DNA from: Alphaproteobacteria bacterium
Lineage (GTDB): Bacteria > Pseudomonadota > Alphaproteobacteria > Caulobacterales > Aquidulcibacteraceae
DNA length: 64,000 bases
Direction: 5' to 3'
NCBI GenBank assembly: GCA_030430715.1
Contig: JAUIJZ010000004.1
Span: 1-64,000, forward strand
In this document: positions 41,768 to 50,256 of the stretch, piece after piece
Numbering within the stretch: position 1 is the first letter of the stretch
Layout: each line of letters begins with the position of its first letter
Made by a program: the position numbers and the translations under genes
The notes under the pieces: model-generated
Databases searched by the model: none
Told to the model about the DNA's origin: nothing
The model's input: the letters and a program-made list of their open reading frames with translations, nothing else

Positions 41768-43396
41768 ATGACCTACGCTGCGCCGATCAACGATATGCGT
41801 TTCGCGCTCGAAGCCGCCGCCGACCTCTGGTCGTTGCGCGCGCGTTTCCCCGATCTCGACGAAGGATTGCTTGCCGCAATTCTTGAGGGCGCGGCCGCGC
41901 TGTCTTCCGAAACACTCGCGCCGCTCAACCGCGTTGGCGACCAAAATGGCGCGACCTTAGCCAATGGCGATGTGCGCACGCCGCCCGGTTTCCGCGAAGC
42001 GTACGATGCGTTTGCGGCGGGCGGCTGGCAGGGGCTATACGCGCCGGCAGAATATGGCGGCCAAGGGCTCCCACGCTCGGTCGCCATGCCGGTGCTGGAG
42101 ATGATGCAATCGGCCAATCTGGGTTTCAGTCTGCTGCCGCTGCTGACGCTGGGCGCCATCGAAGCGATTGAACAGCATGGCGCGCAGGATCAGAAGGATC
42201 TTTATCTCGCCAAGCTGATCTCCGGCGAATGGTCCGGCACGATGAACCTCACCGAGCCGCAGGCCGGTTCGGATCTTGGCATGATGACGACTAAGGCCGT
42301 CCAACAGGATGACGGCTCTTACGCTATTAGCGGGCAGAAGATTTTCATCACCTATGGCGAGCACGATTGCACGCCGAACATCGTTCATCTCGTGTTGGCG
42401 CGCATCGAAGGCGCGCCCGCTGGCTCTCGCGGCATATCATTGTTCATTGTGCCCAAATTCCTTGATGCTGACGGCGCGCGCAACGCGCTGCGCTGCATCG
42501 GCATCGAAGAGAAGATGGGCGTCCACGCTTCGCCTACGTGCACGATGGCGTACGAGGGCGCGACCGGATGGCTGATCGGCGAAGCCAATAGAGGCTTGGT
42601 GGCCATGTTCACGATGATGAATGCGGCGCGCCTGCTCGTCGGTGTGCAAGGCGTTGCGCTCGCCGAGGCCGCTTATCAAAAGGCGCTGGCCTATGCGCGC
42701 GAGCGCAAGCAGGGCGGCGGTTTCATCATTGAGCATCCCGACGTGCGGCGCATGTTGCTGACGATGAAAGCCAAGACGCAGGCCGCACGCATGATCTGCT
42801 ATGCATGTGCTGTCGCCGCCGATGCTGGCGACAAGCCGCGCGAAGATTTGCTGACGCCGCTCGCCAAGGCGTGGTCGACGGATATCGGCGTCGAAGCCGC
42901 GAGCCTTGGCGTGCAGGTGCATGGCGGCATGGGCTTCATCGAAGAAACCGGCGCGGCGCAATATTATCGCGATGTGCGCATCACCACGATCTATGAGGGC
43001 ACGAACGGCATCCAGGCGATCGATCTCTATGGGCGCAAGCTCAAGGGCGATGGCGGCGCCGAGATGAAGAAGCTGATCGCAGAAGCGCACGAAGCGGCCG
43101 CGCAATTGGGAACCGATTCCGCCAAGCGTCTGGCCGCAGCCGCTTCCGTGCTGGAAGACGCCACAGCCGCTTTGCTCGGCTCTGAGCGCGACGATGCGTT
43201 GGCCGGTGCGACGCCATATTTGGCGCTCGCGGGCGATGTCACGGGCGGCATGCTCTGGGCGCAAGCGCTGAAGCGCGCGCCTTCGGAAGAGCAAGCGGCA
43301 CTATTTGCATTTTATGCGGAAACCGTTCTGGCGCGCGCCCGGTCATATCTGCCCGACATCAAAATCGGCGCGGCGGCGCTAATCGAGCCGAATTGA
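41768..43396 (+). CDS. Acyl-CoA dehydrogenase
   Basis: MNLTEPQAGSDLGMMTTKAV, ISGQKIFITYGEHD, QVHGGMGFIEETGAAQYYRDVRITTIYEGTNGIQAIDL. Confidence 0.96.
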   Translation: MTYAAPINDMRFALEAAADLWSLRARFPDLDEGLLAAILEGAAALSSETLAPLNRVGDQNGATLANGDVRTPPGFREAYDAFAAGGWQGLYAPAEYGGQGLPRSVAMPVLEMMQSANLGFSLLPLLTLGAIEAIEQHGAQDQKDLYLAKLISGEWSGTMNLTEPQAGSDLGMMTTKAVQQDDGSYAISGQKIFITYGEHDCTPNIVHLVLARIEGAPAGSRGISLFIVPKFLDADGARNALRCIGIEEKMGVHASPTCTMAYEGATGWLIGEANRGLVAMFTMMNAARLLVGVQGVALAEAAYQKALAYARERKQGGGFIIEHPDVRRMLLTMKAKTQAARMICYACAVAADAGDKPREDLLTPLAKAWSTDIGVEAASLGVQVHGGMGFIEETGAAQYYRDVRITTIYEGTNGIQAIDLYGRKLKGDGGAEMKKLIAEAHEAAAQLGTDSAKRLAAAASVLEDATAALLGSERDDALAGATPYLALAGDVTGGMLWAQALKRAPSEEQAALFAFYAETVLARARSYLPDIKIGAAALIEPN

Positions 43397-43398
43397 AC

Positions 43399-44622
43399 CT
43401 AAGAACGCAATTGTTCGCGGAATTCCTTGAGCGCGTTTCTGAACGGCTTGAGCGGTCCGGGCCGATAGCGCGGGCGCAGATCGTCTTTTGATGCACGATG
43501 CAGCACGCTCGGGTCGAGCATGAATTCGGCGTCGAACAGCGTGGCTTTTTCTCTGCCGCGCCAGATGCGGCGTGGGCGGAGCGGATAATGGATTGGCTGC
43601 CACACCTTTGACAGCGGCGTGCGCGAAATCGGCGCGTCGAAGCCGGCTTCGCGCAGCGCTTCGTCGAGCGGAGATTCATCCTCGCCATAGGTAGCGTAGA
43701 AACGGAGGCCCGCTTCCTGCGCGCCTTCGGCAATCCATTTCAGCGCGAGCGCCGAGAGTTCGCCGCTTTCGCCGCCGCCGACATCGCCATGCGCGCCGAC
43801 AAACCAGCGCTGTTCAAAGGCGCGCCGTCCCATGCGCTGATTGTCTTCTTCGAGATCATCCCAGAGCATGCATGGAAAGCCGATGCGGCATTCATCGACG
43901 GCGAGGGCATGACGCGCCATCAGCACGTTGCGCGGCACGCGGCGGTTCTTGAAGCGGAAGCGCTCTTTTTCGCGCCATGGCGTCAGCGAGGCCAGCACAT
44001 CGCCGAAGCCGCGCTGCGCAACCGTATCGAAGACGCCGACATAGGCGATATTCGGCACATCGTCGGTTTGCCGGCGCGTGCCGTCGGGGTTGCGCTCGCC
44101 CTTGCCGTAGGCGAGGCGAAAGCGTTGTACCTCTTCGGCGTGTGCGCGTTTGTCTTCGTCGGGCGCGTCCTCGCCGGGTTCGCGATAATAGAGGCGGAAG
44201 CCTTCGCGCGCCATGTGCGTAAAGCGGCGGCTGACAATGCCCGCCGTGCTGATGAAGCCTGCCAGACGGCGCGCGGCGAAGGCGCCGCGGCTGAAGCCGA
44301 AAATGTAGATTTCATCGCCTGCTTCATAATCGAACGCGAGACGCAGATAGGTGTCGAGGATGCCGTCTTCCAAACCTTCGCCAAAAGCACCGCCGGCGAG
44401 ACGATTGAAGCTGGCGGAAACTTCCTCGAGAAAGCCCCGCTGCGCCAGCGCGCCCATCGAAGAACCAACTCCATGTGTATAGATGACGGTTTGATGCACT
44501 TCCGTGCCGTCATCCCGCTTATCCGTGTGCGCGACGCTGCGGGCAATAACGCCGATATTGGTAAGCTTAGGCTGGTTCAGGGACTGCCATGTCCCATCCA
44601 TACAGATCACGATGCGCTTCAT
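43399..44622 (-). CDS. DUF2235 domain protein (T6SS Tle1-like/phospholipase-type alpha/beta hydrolase)
   Basis: MKRIVICMDGTWQSLNQ, YIFGFSRGAFAARRLAGF, GVFDTVAQ, WFVGAHGDVGGG. Confidence 0.92.
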   Translation of the reverse strand: MKRIVICMDGTWQSLNQPKLTNIGVIARSVAHTDKRDDGTEVHQTVIYTHGVGSSMGALAQRGFLEEVSASFNRLAGGAFGEGLEDGILDTYLRLAFDYEAGDEIYIFGFSRGAFAARRLAGFISTAGIVSRRFTHMAREGFRLYYREPGEDAPDEDKRAHAEEVQRFRLAYGKGERNPDGTRRQTDDVPNIAYVGVFDTVAQRGFGDVLASLTPWREKERFRFKNRRVPRNVLMARHALAVDECRIGFPCMLWDDLEEDNQRMGRRAFEQRWFVGAHGDVGGGESGELSALALKWIAEGAQEAGLRFYATYGEDESPLDEALREAGFDAPISRTPLSKVWQPIHYPLRPRRIWRGREKATLFDAEFMLDPSVLHRASKDDLRPRYRPGPLKPFRNALKEFREQLRS

Positions 44623-44758
44623 GCGCCGATCCCCCTTCAATACCCGGCGCCATTCTAAAGAGGCTGGACGCGGCCTGAAACCCCCGGCGGAGTAGGGAGC
44701 GGCATTTGGATGCGCAGGGCCGCTGAGCTAGGGTTATTTTCTTTGGAGAAGCGCGCGC

Positions 44759-45823
44759 ATGTCCATGGACGGGGTGGAAGAGGCCGTATCCGCGCGTTCG
44801 GCGCTGGCCTATCCGCTGGGCGATCCGCCGCAGCCGGGAATCGCTCGGGAGATCGCGCCGGGCGTGCATTGGGTGCGCATGCCGCTGCCCTTCGCGCTGC
44901 AATGGATCAATCTGTGGCTGATCGATGACGGTCCGGGCTGGACCATTGTGGATACAGGCGTCGCCACTGACGAAACGCGCGAACATTGGCGTGCGATTTT
45001 CGACGCAACACTCGGCGGCAAGCCGGTTTCGCGCGTGATCTGCACGCACATGCATCCCGATCACATGGGGCTAGCCGGCTGGATTTGCCGCAAGTTCGAC
45101 GCCGAATTGTGGATGAGCCGGCTGGAATATATCACTGGGCGCATGCTGGTGGCCGACACCGGACGAGAAGCGCCGGAAGACGGCGTCGCCTTTTATCGCG
45201 CCGCCGGTTGGAACGAAGACGAACTTGATGCGTACAAGGTCCGCTTTGGCGGCTTTGGCAAAGCCGTCGCCAAGATGCCGGATTCCTATCGCCGGCTTAG
45301 CGATGGCGATGTGATCGAGATGGGCGGGCGGTCTTGGCATGTCGTCACAGGCAATGGTCATTGTCCCGAACATGTGTGCCTGTGGCAGAAAGAGCTAAAG
45401 TTGTTCATTTCAGGCGACCAGGTGTTGCCGCGTATTTCCTCGAACATTTCCGTCTTCCCCACAGAACCGCAAGGCGATCCGCTGAGCGATTGGCTATCCT
45501 CGTGCAAGATGTTGCGCGAGCGCGTGGACAATGACGTGCTGGTTCTGCCGGCGCACAATGAGCCCTTCACCGGCTTGCATGAGCGCCTGACTGCATTGAT
45601 CGACGGCCATGAGCGGTCGCTTGCGCGGCTGTTGTCGCGCTTGAAGCAGGAGCCGAAGCGCGCCGTGGACGTGTTCGTCGCTGTGTTTGGCCGTAAGCTG
45701 AGCGGCGATGTGCTGAGCATGGCTACGGGCGAGGCGGTGGCGCATCTCAATTGCCTGATTTCGCGCGGGCTGGCCCGGCGCGTCAAAAACAGCGACGGGG
45801 TGATCACCTATGAATCCGTCTAA
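44759..45823 (+). CDS. MBL-fold metallo-hydrolase
   Basis: ICTHMHPDHMGLAGW zinc motif, GNGHCPEHVCLW, ISGDQVLP. Confidence 0.93.
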   Translation: MSMDGVEEAVSARSALAYPLGDPPQPGIAREIAPGVHWVRMPLPFALQWINLWLIDDGPGWTIVDTGVATDETREHWRAIFDATLGGKPVSRVICTHMHPDHMGLAGWICRKFDAELWMSRLEYITGRMLVADTGREAPEDGVAFYRAAGWNEDELDAYKVRFGGFGKAVAKMPDSYRRLSDGDVIEMGGRSWHVVTGNGHCPEHVCLWQKELKLFISGDQVLPRISSNISVFPTEPQGDPLSDWLSSCKMLRERVDNDVLVLPAHNEPFTGLHERLTALIDGHERSLARLLSRLKQEPKRAVDVFVAVFGRKLSGDVLSMATGEAVAHLNCLISRGLARRVKNSDGVITYESV

Positions 45824-46109
45824 TCCGCCCGAGCACCGCTCCAACAATGCGATGCTGTGCTTCTGTTTCGGCATCGGGTTGTGCGCGCTCGCTTATTTCC
45901 TCGGTATTGGCGCGGTGATCGGCGCGGCGCTGCGCGGCGGCGATCCGGCCGCTATCGTCGGCGGCATATTGGCGGCGGTCGGGCTCGCGCTGCTGGGCGT
46001 CGCCGGTTTCATCATGATGGTCGTTGGCGGCATCTGGATGCTGGTGCAGGTGATCGCCGATCAGCGCGGCGACGTGGAAGAACAGCGCTATCGCGACGTA
46101 GATCGCTAA
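45810..46109 (+). CDS. Small hypothetical membrane protein (99 aa)
   Basis: Two hydrophobic segments; overlaps 3' end of the MBL gene. Confidence 0.6.
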   Translation: MNPSNPPEHRSNNAMLCFCFGIGLCALAYFLGIGAVIGAALRGGDPAAIVGGILAAVGLALLGVAGFIMMVVGGIWMLVQVIADQRGDVEEQRYRDVDR

Positions 46110-46687
46110 ACCTGCTTGTAGCGAAAGCAGCTCGTCTCATGATCGTTGACCATCCCCGCCGCCTGCATGAAGGCGTAGCAGATGGTCGAGCCGACAAATT
46201 TGAAACCGCGCTTGGTCAAATCCTTGCTCATGGCGTCTGAGATTGCCGTCTTGGCGGGGATGTCTTTCAGCGCTTTGATCTTGCTGTTGCGCGGCGCGCC
46301 GCTGACGAAGCTCCAAATATAAGTGTCGAACGAGCCGAATTCTTTTTGCACGGTGAGCAGGGCTTTAGCGTTCTGAATCGCCGCCGCCACTTTCAGCTTG
46401 TTGCGGACGATGCCGGCGTCGGCGAGCAGGCGCGCGACATCCTTCTCGCCATATTTGGCGATCTTCTTCGCATCGAAATTGTGGAAAGCTTTGCGATAGC
46501 TCTCGCGCTTGTTGAGGATCGTGCGCCAGGAAAGTCCGGCCTGCGCGCCTTCCAGAATCAGAAACTCGAACAGCAGCCGGTCATCGTGGATCGGCACGCC
46601 CCATTCAGCATCGTGATAGGCGATCATGGCCGGATCTTCGCCGGCCCAGGCGCAGCGGCGGATTTGTTTCGCCATCATATCCCCCAT
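46106..46687 (-). CDS. tag: DNA-3-methyladenine glycosylase I
   Basis: RRCAWAGEDPAMIAYHDAEWGVPIHDDRLLFEFLILEGAQAGLSWRTIL. Confidence 0.96.
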   Translation of the reverse strand: MGDMMAKQIRRCAWAGEDPAMIAYHDAEWGVPIHDDRLLFEFLILEGAQAGLSWRTILNKRESYRKAFHNFDAKKIAKYGEKDVARLLADAGIVRNKLKVAAAIQNAKALLTVQKEFGSFDTYIWSFVSGAPRNSKIKALKDIPAKTAISDAMSKDLTKRGFKFVGSTICYAFMQAAGMVNDHETSCFRYKQV

Positions 46688-46759
46688 GCGCCAGCCGGGA
46701 CTTGCTTCCGCTGCCGAGATGCAGCGTTTATGTGCCGAGCATCAGCGCAGGGGCAATAG

Positions 46760-47077
46760 ATGATCATTTCGACCACATTCGACGTCGCTGGCCGCACGAT
46801 TGCAGAGCAGCTTGGTCTGGTGCGCGGCAATGTCGTGCGCGCGCGTTTCATTGGCCGCGATATCGTTGCGGGGCTGCGGATGATCGTTGGCGGGGAGATC
46901 CACGAATACACCAAGCTGCTGGCTGAAAGCCGTGAGCAGGCGCTCGACCGCATGATCGAGCAGGCGCGCTCGATGGGGGCGGACGCAATCATTGGCGTGC
47001 GATTTGAAACCACGGACGCCGGCCAGGGGCAGGCGACGGAAGTGCTGGTTTACGGAACGGCCGTGAAACTAGGCTGA
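46760..47077 (+). CDS. YbjQ/UPF0145 family protein
   Basis: MIEQARSMGADAIIGVRFETTDAG and EVLVYGTAVKL. Confidence 0.93.
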   Translation: MIISTTFDVAGRTIAEQLGLVRGNVVRARFIGRDIVAGLRMIVGGEIHEYTKLLAESREQALDRMIEQARSMGADAIIGVRFETTDAGQGQATEVLVYGTAVKLG

Positions 47078-47776
47078 CGCACCGCTCTTTTGCGCCATCG
47101 GTATGGCGTGTGCGAGGCGCCACGCGATCAGCGCGGCCATGCCCGCCGAAACGTCCAGCATCAAGCCGAACGCGGCCAGGAAAATGACATGGTGCGCGAG
47201 CAGGTGCAGGGCGGGCGCTTGCGCCAATTCGCCGAGTCGCCAATCGGCGGCGCGGCGCACCGCCCAATCGAACACGGCGGCGGCGGCTAAACCGCCGGAA
47301 ATAAGCAGCGCCGCCAGCGGCACGTGCGGCAGGTCGAGCGGCAAGCCGGCCACCATGTGCGGGGCGGTGTAAGCAACGGCCATCAGAGCATAAATCGGTG
47401 TCGTCCAAGCGTGCAGAAGCGCGCCCGTGCGTGCTTCGCTTGGGCGCCCGCTCGCTTCGGCGAGGCGCGCGGCTTCGCCCACGCTCCAGCGTACATCCGC
47501 GAAGAGGCGCCACACGAACAGCATGCCGATGGCGCCCGAGAGCCCCATAAAGGCGCCGACAATCAGCGCGGCGAAGGCCGGGCCGACCAGCGCTGCGATA
47601 TCCAAGCGTGTTTGCGTGCGCATCAGCGCGACAGCGCCCATGGCGCCAAGAATTAAGATCGCGGCGGGCGGGGCGGTGAGCGCAACTATGCCGACCGCGA
47701 AAGCGGCGAGCAGGCTGACGCCTGTTTTAGAAAAGCCGAGACGGCGCGATTGAGAGAGCGATGCAAGCACGCTCAT
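47069..47776 (-). CDS. Hypothetical integral membrane protein
   Basis: Multiple TM segments; ATG start 47776. Confidence 0.65.
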   Translation of the reverse strand: MSVLASLSQSRRLGFSKTGVSLLAAFAVGIVALTAPPAAILILGAMGAVALMRTQTRLDIAALVGPAFAALIVGAFMGLSGAIGMLFVWRLFADVRWSVGEAARLAEASGRPSEARTGALLHAWTTPIYALMAVAYTAPHMVAGLPLDLPHVPLAALLISGGLAAAAVFDWAVRRAADWRLGELAQAPALHLLAHHVIFLAAFGLMLDVSAGMAALIAWRLAHAIPMAQKSGASA

Positions 47777-47802
47777 CACATGCGCCCATCGTCGTGAATT
47801 GC

Positions 47803-47834
47803 GCGTAAACGCATGAATAACCAAGCGTTTACGC
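47803..47834. promoter_or_regulatory. Operator-like inverted repeat
   Basis: GCGTAAACGC-N12-GCGTTTACGC, perfect 10-bp arms, 27-58 nt upstream of ATG 47776. Confidence 0.45.
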
Positions 47835-47844
47835 TATTGACCAG

Positions 47845-47862
47845 GGGCTTAATATTAAGCCC
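47845..47862. repeat. Perfect 18-bp palindrome
   Basis: GGGCTTAATATTAAGCCC in the intergenic gap. Confidence 0.6.
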
Positions 47863-47875
47863 GCGCTAACCTTGT

Positions 47876-48478
47876 TTAGTTCGCGGCTGGCGCCGGTTGA
47901 TGGAGCAGCTCGGCTTCCACCGCAGACTGCAGGATGCTGTCGCTGGGGTGGCTCACGGAACGGATGATGTCTTCATAGACCTCGCGCTGGCCGTCGTCGG
48001 AGACAAGGCAGGCGGTGACCAGATCAACGCCGGGGCGCTGTTGAAAAGCCGCGATCACCATGCCGCGCTCAGAGCGGGCCTGGGCGCGTTGGATCGGCCA
48101 GAACTCAGTCGAATCGAGCGTGGTGGATTCAACTTCCGCCGATTGGTTGGGGAAAAGCTCTGGAAAGCCGTTCAGCGCTTCCGTCCAGGTTTCGGCGGAG
48201 ATTCCCGCCGCAACTTGCCGGTGAACATTGCCGGGCGAATGCGAAAACGTGTCCCAATTCGCATCCGAATTGAATTGGCAGAGGTGCGTTTCGTCGCCGA
48301 TCGCGACGAAGGTCTGCGTGTCGTCCATGCCAAGGCCGACGCGCTGATCGATGCTCCATTCCTGCGGGGCGGTAAAGACAAGGCGCATCGCCTGGTCGGT
48401 CCAGGTCGAAGTGTTGGCCGAAGCCGAAGCTGTGAAGAAAAGCGCCGCAGCGCCTAGAGCCAACGCACAAATGCGCAT
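47876..48478 (-). CDS. Secreted hypothetical protein, tandem paralogue A
   Basis: Signal peptide; STWTDQAMRLVFTAPQEWSIDQR; FWPIQRAQA. Confidence 0.75.
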   Translation of the reverse strand: MRICALALGAAALFFTASASANTSTWTDQAMRLVFTAPQEWSIDQRVGLGMDDTQTFVAIGDETHLCQFNSDANWDTFSHSPGNVHRQVAAGISAETWTEALNGFPELFPNQSAEVESTTLDSTEFWPIQRAQARSERGMVIAAFQQRPGVDLVTACLVSDDGQREVYEDIIRSVSHPSDSILQSAVEAELLHQPAPAAN

Positions 48479-48583
48479 TCAAAGTTCCCTAATCTGATCT
48501 GAGACACACCATACACGCGCACTTAGGCGGAAATTTGCCAGCTTTTTACCGGCTCTTGCCAGCCGCCAGCGGCGTGAAACGCT

Positions 48584-49162
48584 TTAGGGCGTTGCCGCCG
48601 CGCTTTCCGGCTCCGTTTGCCAGGTCGCGTCGTTGGCGTGCCCAATCGAGCGGATCACCTGATTGTACAGATCTGTCGAAGGCGTGCCGCCATAGGTGAG
48701 ACAGGCCACAAACACTTCAACGCCCGGCCGGCCCAGGATCGCTGCATGAACAGGCTGTCCGCCCGCTTGCGCTTCCGCGCGCTGGATCGGCCAAAATCCG
48801 GTTTCATCGACGGACGTGGATGTGATCTGCACGCCGTCGCCCGAAAGATCGGGGAATTGGCTTAAGGCGCGCGTCCACAGATCGTTGGTGAAGCGCGCGG
48901 AATCGGCGGTCTGACGGCGGATGCTTTCCGGCGACGCTGCCGCCGATGCAGGGCTGGTGACGGCCAGGATTTGGCATTCGTTGCTTGCCGTACCGGCAAT
49001 CACGAAGGTGAGATTGTCGGCGGCGGCTGGCGGTTGATTGACGCTCCATCCGTTGGGCGCTTCGAAGGTGAAGCGGCCGGCCGGATCGGTCCATTGTTCC
49101 GCGTTGGCGACGCCAACAAAGGCAAGGGCGGCGGCGGCCGCGGCGAGAACGGATGCGCGCAT
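48584..49162 (-). CDS. Secreted hypothetical protein, tandem paralogue B
   Basis: Signal peptide; EQWTDPAGRFTFEAPNGWSVNQP; FWPIQRAEA; similar to the 47876..48478 product. Confidence 0.75.
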   Translation of the reverse strand: MRASVLAAAAAALAFVGVANAEQWTDPAGRFTFEAPNGWSVNQPPAAADNLTFVIAGTASNECQILAVTSPASAAASPESIRRQTADSARFTNDLWTRALSQFPDLSGDGVQITSTSVDETGFWPIQRAEAQAGGQPVHAAILGRPGVEVFVACLTYGGTPSTDLYNQVIRSIGHANDATWQTEPESAAATP

Positions 49163-49306
49163 GACGTCTCCTCCAGGGTCGAATGCTTATCTTAGGCCAG
49201 GACATTCCCGCTGGATGACGAAGCGTCAAGCTTCGAAGGCGGTCGATCCCGGCTTCGCGTTGGCGTCATGTTCGCCTAGTCTGACGTTCTGGGCGAGGAG
49301 AGCACT

Positions 49307-50173
49307 ATGAGTTTGGCCGGAAAAACCTTGTTTATCACGGGCGCGAGCCGCGGCATCGGCTTCGCCATCGCCGAACGCGCCGCACGCGACGGCGCCAACA
49401 TTGTGATCGCCGCCAAGACCGCCGAACCGCACAAAAAGCTTCCGGGGACGATTCACAGCGCCGCCGAGGCGGTTGAGAAGGCAGGCGGCCGTGCGCTGCC
49501 GCTGGTGCTCGACGTGCGCGAGGCTGACGCCGTAACGGAGGCTGTGGATCAGGCGGCGGCGCACTTTGGCGGCATCGACATCTGCATCAACAATGCCTCC
49601 GCCATCAATCTGACCAACACGCTGGACACGCCGATGCGGCGTTTCGATCTCATGCATGAGGTCAATACGCGCGGCACATTCGTGGTTACGCGCGCATGCA
49701 TGCCGCATCTGATGAAGGCGGCCAATCCGCATGTGCTGATGCTGTCGCCGCCGCTCGACATGTCGCCGAAATGGTTTGCGCCGCACGTCGCGTACACGAT
49801 GGCCAAATATGGCATGTCGATGTGCGTGCTTGGCATGGCCGAGGAATTCCGCGGCCAAGGAATCGCCGTCAATGCTCTCTGGCCGCGTACCGGCGTCGCG
49901 ACCGCGGCCATAGAATTCGCCATTACGGGCGAAGAGGGGCTGAAGCATTGCCGCACGGTCGACATTATGGCCGACGCCGCGCACGCCATCCTCACCAAGC
50001 CGGCGCGCGAATGCACCGGCAATTTCTTCATCGACGATCTGGTGCTCTATGCCGAGGGGGAGCGGGATTTCGACAAATACCGTGTCGATCCTACGCAAGC
50101 GCTCATGCCGGATTTCTTCGTGCCGGACGATACGCCGTTGCCGCCGGGCGTGAGCTTGCAGGCGAAGTCCTAA
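49307..50173 (+). CDS. Short-chain dehydrogenase/reductase (HSDL2-like)
   Basis: ITGASRGIGFAIAERAARDGANIVIAAKTAEPHKKLPGTIHSAA, CINNASAI, AYTMAKYGMSMCVLGMAEE. Confidence 0.95.
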   Translation: MSLAGKTLFITGASRGIGFAIAERAARDGANIVIAAKTAEPHKKLPGTIHSAAEAVEKAGGRALPLVLDVREADAVTEAVDQAAAHFGGIDICINNASAINLTNTLDTPMRRFDLMHEVNTRGTFVVTRACMPHLMKAANPHVLMLSPPLDMSPKWFAPHVAYTMAKYGMSMCVLGMAEEFRGQGIAVNALWPRTGVATAAIEFAITGEEGLKHCRTVDIMADAAHAILTKPARECTGNFFIDDLVLYAEGERDFDKYRVDPTQALMPDFFVPDDTPLPPGVSLQAKS

Positions 50174-50183
50174 GCGCAAACGA

Positions 50184-50209
50184 AAGACCCAGCCTTTCGG
50201 CTGGGTCTT
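50184..50209 (+). terminator. Intrinsic terminator-like hairpin
   Basis: Perfect AAGACCCAGCC-TTTC-GGCTGGGTCTT just after the SDR stop; could serve both converging genes. Confidence 0.7.
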
Positions 50210-50256
50210 GAAGCAGAGGCGTGTGCGAGCGGCGCAAAACGCCGCCCGCCTCGCGA

